Under the pieces are notes generated by a model that saw only the letters and a list, made by a program, of their open reading frames with translations, did no database searches and was not told the origin of the DNA. From Pyropia yezoensis (Eukaryota; Rhodophyta; Bangiophyceae; Bangiales; Bangiaceae), in contig CM020618.1 of assembly GCA_009829735.1 (NCBI GenBank), positions 14,676,568 to 14,740,567 of the forward strand: a DNA stretch of 64,000 nt. The letters are read 5' to 3'. Numbering within the stretch: position 1 is the stretch's first letter; every line of letters begins with the position of its first letter. Positions 30,601-40,307 of the stretch are shown here, piece by piece. The position numbers and the translations under genes are program-made.

Positions 30601-32207
30601 GGTGGGCGGACTCCCTTAGGTCGCCGCAGTATCCGGCACGGTTGGTTCGTCCTCCTGGCCCCACTTGGCCGAGGCTGCCGTTGTGAGCTTCGGACGGCCA
30701 GCTCAACGGTCATTCGTTTCCCGCCGACTTGGGCGTCCGAATCTGAGGGCGAAGGGGAAGACGACGAGTCCGAGGACGACGTGTCCACCCCCTCCGCCGA
30801 GGGTGTGGCGACCGCGACGACCGGTCGCGACCCCACCCTCGCAGCGTGAACGTACTTCGTTCGTAGCCGACTTCTTACTCGCATTCCTAACAAGTTGTTG
30901 GATGCGTTTACTCAACTTGGGGCAATCATATGCCCAGTGACCATCGGAGTTGCAGTTCCAACCACCGATGGTTCGTTCCGGGAGGGGTCTTCCCAACTGG
31001 GGAAGACGAAGGGATACCCTGGGAAGCTCCCACGGCAGCTACCACCTTCTCCTTGGGGATTCGGCGTGCCCTCTCTCAACTCTCTGGCCTGGCGCGCCTC
31101 CTCCCGTTCCTTGGCCAACTCGGCCTGACGCTCCTGGCGTTTTCCTCCCGCAACTTGCGGTAGGCCTCGCCTCTGCGATAGGCGAACCTGGCCAACTCGG
31201 CCAGGGTCGCCCGGGCAGTGTTATGCTCCCGGGTCTCCATCCGGACTGACCAATGGAGTCCCTCCACAAACCGACTCTTCACCACAGCTTGTGGATGAAG
31301 AAACCCACAGAGATTGTTGAGCTTACGAACTCGCTCCGCAAAGGACAACTCGTCCTCCGCCTCTTCCTGATGGGCTTGCGTAAACTCCTCGACTTGAGAA
31401 GCCAACGCTGCTTCATCAACCATGGCCCTCAACAACCAGTTGACGAGCTCCAAATAGGACGTCACCTCACCAGCGCCTCCACTTGAGGAGCTGGGCATGA
31501 CGGACATAAGTTCTGTCTGCAGGTCCCCCTTCGTGAATTCCTGTAGCATATAGAACGCCATGCACCTTCACTTATGGCATTGTCGTCACAGGCTTTTGTG
31601 AAACGACGTAGGAACTCAAAGACACGGAGGGGGAGAGTACCATCCCACTCCGCTTTGTGCCTAAAAGAGTGAAGTGCATTCTTCTTGGCACGGCCCATGG
31701 CTTGGGCCTGGTAAGGACCCATACGCCACCGACTTGTTGTGAAGGGCGTAGGTCTCACAGTCAAAGATCCTCTGGTAGACCGGGTTGGCTACCTGGATCT
31801 TCGGCGGCACCTCACGTTGAGGGAACAGCCGCTGTGGCACTGGGGTAAGTTCACTCTCAGTGCCTGTAGTCCGGCGCGGCGCGCTTGGTGTAGCCGCCGG
31901 CGTTTCCGGGGGAACTCCCCGTGAAGGGCGTACGCCCCACCGAGTATGGTGTGGCTCCCATGTTGGGAGTCACAGGTGTCGCCCCCAGTTCGGGCGACCA
32001 GAGATAGGCGTGAGGAGGGATTCCCCCTGCGCCTGCGGGCTCGAAAGCCCCAATCCGGTTTGGACATTAAGGCCATCTGGCAAACTCGCCACAATCTGAT
32101 TCAGAATAGTATTCGTCATCGTGACCACCAGGTCCGACAAAGTCTGCCGCAACACATTGGTCGCCTCCCGACGGACAGTTTCCGCGAGGAGTGGATTGAC
32201 GACTCCA
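30594..32207 (-). pseudogene. G1 gag, copy D (partial)
   Basis: Contains the zinc knuckle (WNCNSDGHWAYDC, about 30935-30975), capsid region (31076-31764) and part of the Pro/Thr-rich N-terminus, cut by the assembly gap. Broken about three times. Confidence 0.85.
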
Positions 32208-32707
32208 NNNNNNNNNNNNNNNNNNNNNNNNNNNNNNNNNNNNNNNNNNNNNNNNNNNNNNNNNNNNNNNNNNNNNNNNNNNNNNNNNNNNNNNNNNNNN
32301 NNNNNNNNNNNNNNNNNNNNNNNNNNNNNNNNNNNNNNNNNNNNNNNNNNNNNNNNNNNNNNNNNNNNNNNNNNNNNNNNNNNNNNNNNNNNNNNNNNNN
32401 NNNNNNNNNNNNNNNNNNNNNNNNNNNNNNNNNNNNNNNNNNNNNNNNNNNNNNNNNNNNNNNNNNNNNNNNNNNNNNNNNNNNNNNNNNNNNNNNNNNN
32501 NNNNNNNNNNNNNNNNNNNNNNNNNNNNNNNNNNNNNNNNNNNNNNNNNNNNNNNNNNNNNNNNNNNNNNNNNNNNNNNNNNNNNNNNNNNNNNNNNNNN
32601 NNNNNNNNNNNNNNNNNNNNNNNNNNNNNNNNNNNNNNNNNNNNNNNNNNNNNNNNNNNNNNNNNNNNNNNNNNNNNNNNNNNNNNNNNNNNNNNNNNNN
32701 NNNNNNN
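32208..32707. other. Assembly gap (500 N)
   Basis: Exactly 500 undetermined bases, a conventional placeholder. The rest of gag and the 5' LTR of copy D, and perhaps the missing 3' half of copy A, should lie here. The true length is unknown. Confidence 1.
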
Positions 32708-33499
32708 CTTGTCACCATCCGTATCTTCTTATCCACACTGGCTGGGCACCTCTGCTCTACGACATACACGCCACACGTGACATTGCTCCTGAAGGAGCAA
32801 CCCGCCAAGAAACAGGGATTCATGATGACGCTTACGTCAGGGCACCTGGGACAGATTTACGTGCTCACAGGCCGAGGTGGTCGGCGGGGGTGCCAAGTCC
32901 ACGAGGCCTCCACCTGCCGAATCGTGGTCAACATGTGCCAACGTGGCTGGCTGGCAGAGGAGGGGTGTGTTTACGTCAGGCACAAGGCTCCTTTGTCATT
33001 GGAAGTGCACCGACCTGCTGCATGCTACCGGGATACTTTGCGACGCGGCGCAGGCCGAGGTGCTGTGTCAAGCACATTTGTGTGACGACAGGTAGTCAAC
33101 GGACCCTGAGCGGCAGCACTGTTCACACACCACTGTGTGGTGCCTGCGACACGGTTACTAAAATTTAGTCACAGCCAGCGTGAAGGCCCCCATCACATGC
33201 GCACGCAGGCGTTGTGCGCCGGGAAGACGCTTGCGCGTCTGACCGCGATTCGCCTGTTCCGTGGAGCGGTGCGTGATTGTACCCGCACACTCCGCTGCGT
33301 CTGAGGGTGGCACCTCGACTTCCCTTATACCGCCTCACTTCCCGGCAGCGAGCGCATCAGCTTTTGGCACGCTGGTCCTACAGACTTCCGAGCGCAGTCC
33401 CTCGCCAGTCGCCCGATCCCCGGCTGTTCAACTGGCTTCCGATACACCCATCCATCCCCCACGGTGTGCCGGGTCATCCTCTGTCACTACCAAGCGAAA
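32708..33499. other. Intergenic after the gap
   Basis: No similarity to the G1 elements is visible and no gene was recognised. Short open frames have no domain. The last 200 bases are the likely promoter and leader of the gene at 33500. Confidence 0.4.
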
Positions 33500-33862
33500 A
33501 TGGGCTATGCGGTGTACAAGGTCCCGTTCCAACGTCCCGTGGATCCCGACCACGTCGCGCTGTTCGTCGACGATGGAAACCAGCAGGGCTTCCTCTTCCA
33601 TGCGACGGACACGATGGGTACACGGACGGAGATCGTCATGAAATTCGAGGAGAAGTGGTTCTCGCTGGCGACCTCGGCGTCGGCGAAGACACCCCAATTC
33701 CTGGGCATGATCGAAGAAGACCAGGTCGGAGCCATTCGCCGCGTTTGCGAGTCCGTTCCACCGCCTAGACGGTTGCGATTGAAGGAGACCAAGCCCGACT
33801 GCCACACATGGCTTGACAGCGTCATCTCCAAGCTGCACAGCGAGGGGATCATCTCATCGTAG
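33500..33862 (+). CDS. Small uncharacterised protein (DUF6914-like?)
   Basis: 120 residues from ATG in MGYAVYKVPFQRP; the frame runs 12 codons further up to another possible start. The pattern DHVALFVDD, then FLFHATD, then DCHTWLDSVISKLHSEGII resembles small fungal and eukaryotic proteins with a conserved His-x-Ala-Leu-Phe, a second His, and a late Cys-x-x-Trp followed by a helix ending GII. A papain/NlpC-like fold with Cys and His is possible but unproven. Its non-repetitive composition and full-length frame argue for a real gene. It converges with the APH-fold gene; the two stops are 210 bases apart. Confidence 0.55.
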   Translation: MGYAVYKVPFQRPVDPDHVALFVDDGNQQGFLFHATDTMGTRTEIVMKFEEKWFSLATSASAKTPQFLGMIEEDQVGAIRRVCESVPPPRRLRLKETKPDCHTWLDSVISKLHSEGIISS

Positions 33863-34072
33863 CTTGCATCGGACGCAACCGACGGTAGAGCTCTTGTGAC
33901 CGCGTTGACTGTATGTAGGTCGCACCCCACTTGCCGCCGAGCAGCCAGAGAGATGTGATTGGCGAGCATTCTTCAGCGCACGTGCATGCTGCCCCTGTGA
34001 TGGTGAGCTTCTAGAACGAGACGTAAAAGATTCGCTGGGTCTCCCTTGGGCAGCCAACACAGCGTCACCAAG

Positions 34073-35509
34073 CTATGGAGCTCTCACTTGCCTCGCTCGT
34101 CGAGCGAGTTGCTTCGTGCAGCTCTCAATGTACGACAAACACGTTCTGTGCGCCATACCGTGCTGCAGTGGCAGCAGCTGAAGCCCCCAGTCCAGCCTGG
34201 CCATCCACCCCACAATCTCGGCTGCTCGCATCTCCTGCTGCGCACGCTTGCCGCTTACATGAGATGACCAGAAAAGCAGGTACTCAGCAATAACATCTCC
34301 GTCCCAACTCTGCAGGACATTTGGCCCCAGAATGAGGTCACAGAATGGGTGCGACAGGTAGGACATGCCCCAGTCAAAGAGGATCATCCGGTCCCCGCCC
34401 ACGTCCCCACCGCCACGGATCGCGACGTTGTTCTGCGTGAAATCACCGTGAACAAGCGCTGTTGGCACAGGAGATGCCGCCAGGCGCGAGCACGCACCAG
34501 AGAGCGAGTCCAGCCAAAGGGAAGCCGCAACACCCTCCGTGTGCAATGCGGATGCAACAGCCGCATGGGCGACCCACCCGTCCAACTTGGCAGCAAGAGC
34601 ATCAGGAGAGCAGTCGGGCACACCCGCGCGACGCAGGACATCGACGTGACGTGCCGACTTTCGGTGCATTGCGGCAAGGAGGCGCACCGCCTCCCGCTGG
34701 TGCGTGCGATCCCACGACGGGACTGCTCGGAAGCCCACAGCTACAAAGCAGTTGAGGTCCGTGCACACCCCCACCACCTGTAGCGTGTCCTCCGGGAAGA
34801 GCCCCACAACGGCCGCCGTCGACGCCACCTCTGCCCAACCTGGCGGAGGCGCTTTGAGGTAGAACCAGCCGGCGGTGGTGGGTACTTTGAACAGCTGCGA
34901 AAAGGACTCGGACGTCTCACGACGCACATCCGAAGTGGCTGATGCGCCGCGAGAGCACACTACTGACATCAGGTACCGCACTGCTTTGTGAGCCCACCGG
35001 TGAGAACGGCGAGGGTCTTCAGCAACGGGACCAGCGTCTGCCGAGTACGGCTCCAGGAAAAGGCACATTGCCTGGCGAGCATACCCATAGAAGAAGCTGT
35101 GCCGCATCGATGTCAGACCCTCCCATACCACGCTAGCAGCCGTCCAACGAGCATGGGCAGGGAGGGAAGAGCCCACATCAAACTCAGCCGGTGCATCCAG
35201 CAGGATGACGCTTGTGGCGCCGTCAGGGTTGTGGAAGAGACTGCAAGAATCGGACTCGGGGGGGAGGAGCTCAGCGATCATCGTGAATGGCGGCAGAGGA
35301 GGTACCCCACCCAGTGACTCCTGCAAATCCCGCACGCAACGCGTCGTGCGGTCGACCGGGGTTGCTGCGTACTCAAATCGCGGCACCAGCCAGTCATCTT
35401 CTTGGCGAACAGTGAGGACCTGGGCGGGACGGGTGCTGCTCACGACAAGCACAAAAACGGTCACCGCGGATGGGAACCCACCGCCGTTGTCCACACGCAC
35501 CCCACTCAT
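34073..35509 (-). CDS. APH/choline-kinase-fold phosphotransferase with N-terminal Nudix-like region
   Basis: About 478 residues from the first ATG (MSGVRVDNGG). The C-terminal half has the aminoglycoside-phosphotransferase signature: ALVHGDFTQNN (residue about 353, catalytic Asp), then MILFDWGMSYLSHPFCDL (about 379, metal-binding Asp). The N-terminal 120 residues (VFVLVVSSTRPAQVLTVRQE, DDWLVPRFEYAATP, TTRCVRDLQESLGG) follow the layout of a Nudix domain, but the box lacks the usual paired glutamates. So this is a kinase-fold enzyme with a probably inactive Nudix-like module; the substrate is unknown. The frame is intact. Upstream codons to 35569 are open without an ATG. Confidence 0.75.
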   Translation of the reverse strand: MSGVRVDNGGGFPSAVTVFVLVVSSTRPAQVLTVRQEDDWLVPRFEYAATPVDRTTRCVRDLQESLGGVPPLPPFTMIAELLPPESDSCSLFHNPDGATSVILLDAPAEFDVGSSLPAHARWTAASVVWEGLTSMRHSFFYGYARQAMCLFLEPYSADAGPVAEDPRRSHRWAHKAVRYLMSVVCSRGASATSDVRRETSESFSQLFKVPTTAGWFYLKAPPPGWAEVASTAAVVGLFPEDTLQVVGVCTDLNCFVAVGFRAVPSWDRTHQREAVRLLAAMHRKSARHVDVLRRAGVPDCSPDALAAKLDGWVAHAAVASALHTEGVAASLWLDSLSGACSRLAASPVPTALVHGDFTQNNVAIRGGGDVGGDRMILFDWGMSYLSHPFCDLILGPNVLQSWDGDVIAEYLLFWSSHVSGKRAQQEMRAAEIVGWMARLDWGLQLLPLQHGMAHRTCLSYIESCTKQLARRARQVRAP

Positions 35510-35841
35510 GGCCAATGGCAGGCACGACAGGGCACTCGCTTTGGCGAAGCACTCGGGGACAATCTGCACCGGTGACGTATCCGACGATGACGCCGCCCCC
35601 GATGACCGCCGGCCCCGTCACGTGATCACTCCATACGCGCCCTCCTACTGCGGGGTCTGCTCGATTTTGGCGCATCGGGTGCAGGTGTGGGAGCGGGTGG
35701 CGCGGTTGTCGAAGACCGAGGAAGTAGGCCGACCACAGCTTCGGGCGCGTTCACGTCCGCACGCAGGCAGCACGTGGTGCCAAAGAAGATGCGGGTGGGC
35801 TCACGGGCGGTCTAAGAAACGGTACCTCCTGTGGCGCTGAG
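35510..35841. other. Upstream region of the APH-fold gene
   Basis: Probable promoter and leader; no TATA box seen. Nothing else recognised. Confidence 0.35.
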
Positions 35842-35967
35842 TTTGTGGCGCGCCGTGGCACGACTTGATTGGCTCCAGCGCGCCACGTGTATGGCGGATC
35901 AGCGCCACAACTTGACGCCACGACCACATGGCTTTGGCCAAAGCCATGTGGCGCACCACGCCACAAA
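35842..35967. mobile_element. 126-bp foldback MITE with perfect central palindrome
   Basis: The ends read TTTGTGGCG and CGCCACAAA. Inside is a perfect 28-base palindrome at 35924-35951 (arms CCACATGGCTTTGG). GTGGCG/CGCCAC units recur several times between them. No coding capacity. Confidence 0.65.
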
Positions 35968-36153
35968 GGGAGCCACAGCACTTTGGTTAGGGGGGCGGGG
36001 CGGGGGGGGGCTGTTTGGCACTGGGAGGGGTCGGGCATGCGGGCGCTGCGGGTGGAAGCGAGACGATCGAGAGAGGGAGGGGGGGGGGCGGGGGGGGGGG
36101 AGGGTGGCGAGATGAATGCATCCTGACACGGATCCGCGTGCCGCTCTGCTGAC

Positions 36154-37272
36154 GCGGACCTGCGTGTGTGGGCCGCTCACCGCAGGGCCTGCGTTGCTGT
36201 GCTCGGCGGTCACACCGGTCCGGTAGACCGCCTTGAGGTGCTGCTCGGGGTGGTCGTGACCGCGCGGCAGCCGTGCTGTCTGGCTCCAGGGACGGGTCGC
36301 TGCGGGTGTGAGACGCGGACCGCGGCGCCTGTACCGCCGAGTTGACAGGCCACACCGACTGGGTGGTTTGCTTGGCGCTGCTGGGCGAGGCTGGCAGCAG
36401 TAGCCACGGGCGCGCCGCGTCGGGCTCTCGCGACAACACCGCACGGGTGTGGGACCTCGACGCTGGGGTGTGCCTCTTTGTGCTCCAAGGCCACACCAAC
36501 TGGGTGCGCTCCTTAGTGGTTCCAAGGACGGGTGGCGGTGATGGCGGCGGCGCCCGTCTCGTGACGGCCAGCCGAGACGAGACGCTACGGGTGTGGGATC
36601 TGAACAAAGGGGCTTGCCAAGCGGTACTTTTGAGGCAGCGCCGGCTCGATTGCGTGCGCGGCGAGCGTGGACACACCCCCGAGTGGTAATGGGGCGCGGG
36701 TAGTCGCGGGCACTTTTTCTGGTGCGTTGACCGTCTGGGACGCGACCGCCGGCACCCACACGGCTGTCCTCGCAGGCCACACTACCGAGGTGGAGTGCAT
36801 GGCCGCCATTGACAACGCCGCTTGCGGCTCGGGCACCGTCCTGGTGGCGGGCTCCCGCGACGGGGCGGTGTCGGTGTGGGATCCCCAGCGTGGGGCGGCT
36901 GTCACAACGCAGGATGGGCCAGCGCGCTGTGTGGTGCCGCCCGCCAGGGTCGACAGCCATGTCGGCGGCGGCTGCGGCCGCGGCGGGTCATGGCATGCCC
37001 CCAGCGGCGGAGGCGCTCGCGTTGCCGAGGGGGTAGTCTTGGTGGCGGTGGTTGGGTGCGTCGGGGCAGTGGTGGACTTTCGCGCCGACCCACTGCGCTT
37101 GGAGGTGCTGCCGTGCCCGCCAGCGCCGACGGCGGTGGCATCCATCTCGGGGGGGCGGCTTGTGTGGGGGAATACGCTGGGACGCGTCCACTTCTGCCGC
37201 ATCGGGTGGAGACGGCCCGACCTGGGAGCGCCGCCTGTTGTGGCGGCTGGCCTTGTGTGCCGCCATGAGTGA
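36154..37272 (+). pseudogene. WD40-repeat protein gene, decayed
   Basis: At least five WD40 blades can be read: DLRVW...AVLGGHTGPV (36157), GSRDGSLRV with a stop at the Trp position (36282), GSRDNTARVWDLDAG...LQGHTNWV (about 36415-36510), ASRDETLRVWDLNKG (about 36565) and AGTFSGALTVWDATAG...LAGHTTEV with GSRDGAVSVWDPQRG (36700-36900). They lie in three frames: the first blade in one, 36282-36689 in a second, and 36667-37272 in a third. The 5' end is missing and a G-rich tract precedes it. WD40 propellers are interaction platforms; nothing identifies the partner. The degradation suggests a relic, though unrecognised introns could explain part of it. Confidence 0.7.
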
Positions 37273-38580
37273 AGCCGATACTCGCGTCGGAGTCATGTGC
37301 GAGGGGTGGGAGTTTCGACGGGATGGGGATTGGTCAAGGGGGGAAGGGGCGGGGCGCTTCAACTGGAGACGAGCGCGCAGCCGGGCGAGGGAAAGCACAT
37401 ACCGGAAACGCCCCCACTGAAGCGATGCTGTACGTACATATGCACTGTACATACGTACAGTTGGTGCACACTGTGCCGCGGAAATTCAGCCGAGAGGCAT
37501 GCGCTAGCAGTGGGGGGAGGTCAGGGGAGGCTCTCAGCCGGGTGTCCAGGGTAACCCCACCTGACAAGACTGGGCTCGCCCCCCATCCCTCCCCCCCACT
37601 CGGAGTTTTGCCTTGAGTCTTTATTCTTGCATGCCCGCCCATTTCTTCCCTACGCCTCCATCACCCACCCGCTGCCCCTTCCCCCTTCCCCCCAGCCTGC
37701 CCTCCCATCTCCCCCGCACTATCTCTTCGTCCATTCCATCCCCTACTCCCCCCTGTGGGCAATCCGAGCTCCAGTGGTGCCCGGCAACACAGGGAGGCTA
37801 CAAATGTGCGCACAAGCCACCCTGCCCCACCCCGTGCGGCGCTCACAAACGCAACCGCCAGCCGCATACGCGCAGCAGCCACCACCGTCCCGACCTCCTC
37901 CCCAGACCACCTTTGCTGCCACCGCCACCGCCACCGCCACCGCTACTACCATCCAGGACGCCGTCTCCTCCCCAACCGCTGCCACTGCCCCGCACGGCCA
38001 CGACCGTCGGGCTACCGCCCAGACCCGCCAGGCAGGCGCAGCCAACCCCTCCTCTCCCCCCCGCGCCCTCCTCCACGCCATCCCCTCTCCTGAGCGGGCA
38101 GCGGGCCATTGCCGCCGACGTTGCCCCCCGAAAAGGCCCGAAAAGAGCGCTGGCCTGCGGGGCGGCCAGGGAAAAGCGCCGCCGTGGACGTCAGGCCTGC
38201 TATCGGCGGTAGCGCACCGCTGCGCGACCGGCGGTACCGGGCGCGATCGTGGCTGTCGCAACTGCGCCCCACGCCTCCAGTCACGCCCCAGGGCGGGGAC
38301 ATGATCGCGGTCCACGGTCCCGGGCGCCGTGACGACCAGCTTTCCTCGCCAGCTAGCCGTCGCCGACGCCGCTGCTGCTCAACTGCCCATCCTCCCAATA
38401 CTCCTCACGCCCCGCCGCCGATGCAGCCGTTGTTCGGGCCACACCCCTCGGCCAATCAGGTGCCTCGGGAATTTGCCCAGGTGTAATGGACTGGTCCTGC
38501 TTGATGGTGGGCTCCTTTCGGGTGTGGCGTGCACGCTCATTAGTCAGGCTTTTGGGAAAGTGTGCAGGGTTTTGACGGCC
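37273..38580. other. Intergenic, C-rich low complexity
   Basis: CCCT- and CCG-rich DNA from 37560 to 38460 with overlapping low-complexity frames on both strands. A TACGTACA-rich spot lies at 37429-37462. No gene supported. Confidence 0.45.
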
Positions 38581-38599
38581 GCCGCGGTGGCCACGCCAG

Positions 38600-39060
38600 G
38601 GGTGTCGCCGGTGCTGCGGTCGGCGTCGGCGACGGCGGCGACGGTGGCGACGGTGGCGACGGGGGTGGCAGTGGCGGCGGCGGCGTCGGTGGCGACGGCC
38701 GTGGCGGTGGCGACGGTAGCGCCTGGGGCGGCGGTGGCGACGCGGTGGCGGGGGCGACGGCCGTGGCGGTGGCGACGGCGGTGGCGACGCGGTGGCGGGG
38801 GCGACGGCCGTGGCGGAGGCGACGGCGGTGGCGACGCGGTGGCGGGGGCGACGGCCGTGGCGGAGGCGACGGCGGTGGCGACTGGTGTGGCGGTGGCGAC
38901 GGGGTGGCGGGGGCGACGGCGGCGGCGGCGGCGTTGGTGGCGACGGCCGTGGTGGTGGCGACGGCGGTGGCGACGGGCGTGGTGGTGGCGACGGGCGTGG
39001 CCGTGGCGACGGGGGTGCCCGTGGCGACGGGGCTATACGTGGCGACGGGGGTTTTGGTAG
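38600..39060 (+). repeat. GC-rich minisatellite (GGTGGCGAC-type 9-mers)
   Basis: Dozens of degenerate copies of GTGGCGACG/GGCGACGGC with higher-order blocks such as GGGGGCGACGGCCGTGGC repeated near 38750, 38790 and 38845. All frames are open over parts of it, giving Ala/Val- or Gly/Asp-repeat peptides, which is a by-product of the 9-base period. Confidence 0.85.
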
Positions 39061-39934
39061 TTTTGGCTGTGGAGTGGGGGGCTTACGTTGGTGGCGGTGG
39101 AGACGGAGAGCTTTTTCTGACGGTGGGGTCGGCCACGTGTTTGGGAGAGGGGGGGAGAGGTTGGCAGTATGCGGGGGGGGGGGGTCGTGGGCGGTGTGAT
39201 TTATGTGACGGGATGGGGAGCGTAGGTGGTGGCGGTGTTGCTGGTGGGGTTGTTAGGGGCGGTGATGCCGCCAGCGCTGGGTGAATCGCCGGCGTCGGCA
39301 CGATTGTTTTTTTATAGTAAAGGAGGGCGGTCATGGGTGCCTTGTCGACGATGTCATAGCCAGGCAAGGTATCCCAGAATGTCTCGTGCAGGAAATCGGT
39401 GGCGGGAGTGTGGGGCGCGGCGGAGCAACGCACAATGCATGCAGACTACCCCCTCTCTCGCACCCCCGCGCAAAAGAGAACAGGCGCTTGTTTTCCCTAT
39501 TTTCTTTTGCGCCCCGGCCCTAGACCACAAGAGCCAAGCAGACCGTCGCTTTCAGCTTTTTCTTTTTTTTCCCTCCCGTCTGCCTCCCATTATCATCCCC
39601 CTCCCCCCGCCTCGCCCACACGCCCGGGGTGCGTTTTCCTCACCCTGGCACGCCCACCACAGCTCATCTAACGTTGAGGCTGGCGGCACCTTCTCCCTGG
39701 TTACCCCGTCCCCCCATCCCCCGAGCCACGTTGGATGCACTGAGGCTGGCACCACCTAAGTCGCCAACAATGGACCTGTCGTGCCAGGCGGGAGGAAAGG
39801 GTGGAAGGGGTTGCTTGGCACTGGCTGGCGGGAGGGGCAGGACGATGAGAGGGAACCAGAGGGCGAGAGAGGCGCTCTCCGCTTCCTCATCGGGGACCGT
39901 CGGGGCGCACGCTAACGGTCTCGAAGCATGACTA
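39061..39934. other. Intergenic left of the copia element
   Basis: No gene recognised. G-rich to 39240, pyrimidine-rich 39540-39620, then ordinary composition up to the copia target site. Confidence 0.4.
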
Positions 39935-39939
39935 ACGCA

Positions 39940-40143
39940 TGTTGTGGGGTACGGTCTGTACGGCCCTGGTGACCCCGCCGTAGGACAGAGTGTCCACGGC
40001 AATTTGTTTGACCCCGCGATCGGTCCGATGGCGGGTAGATTTGGTCGGGATTTAGGGAGGCGAGTGTGGCCCTTTAAGGGCGCGGCGAGGGACCGAGGGT
40101 CCGAGGAAGAAAGAGACAACGCGCCTTCGTTTGCATTGTAACA
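39940..40143 (+). repeat. 5' LTR of the copia element
   Basis: 204 bp starting TGTTGTGGGG and ending TTGTAACA. It is identical to the 3' LTR except for one G/A difference. It is short for a copia LTR. Confidence 0.95.
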
Positions 40144-40157
40144 GGTTATGGGCCCAG
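40144..40157 (+). other. Primer-binding site matching initiator tRNA-Met anticodon arm
   Basis: GGTTATGGGCCCAG directly after the LTR is complementary to CTGGGCCCATAACC, the anticodon stem-loop sequence of eukaryotic initiator tRNA-Met. Priming by a tRNA half, as in Drosophila copia, is therefore likely. Confidence 0.8.
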
Positions 40158-40307
40158 ATTGTCGCTGGGATCGTGTCATCTGTCTCTTCTGACCTCGTCG
40201 GTGAAAGATCCACGCGGTAGCGGAGGCGGCGCGTTCTCCCCTTAACGGGGGACTAGATCAGTGCGGACGTGTGACCCGTGGGGCCTCGCCCCGTCGCTCC
40301 CCTAACC

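Larger units (their letters stand above)
23855..32207 (-). mobile_element. Ty3/gypsy chromovirus G1, copy D, inserted in copy A
   Basis: Minus-strand copy read from right to left: gag, protease, RT, RNase H, integrase and chromodomain, then a 2.4-kb 3' region holding opposite-strand open frames, polypurine tract and 3' LTR. The 5' end is hidden by the 500-N gap. It entered pol of copy A and is very similar to copies A and C, so insertion was fairly recent. Gag is broken a few times and pol about twice; the integrase-chromodomain part is open. Confidence 0.9.

Noticed and set aside
38329-39284. Two 240-codon Val/Ala or Gly/Asp frames
   Set aside because: Generated by a 9-bp minisatellite; repeat peptides in two frames at once.
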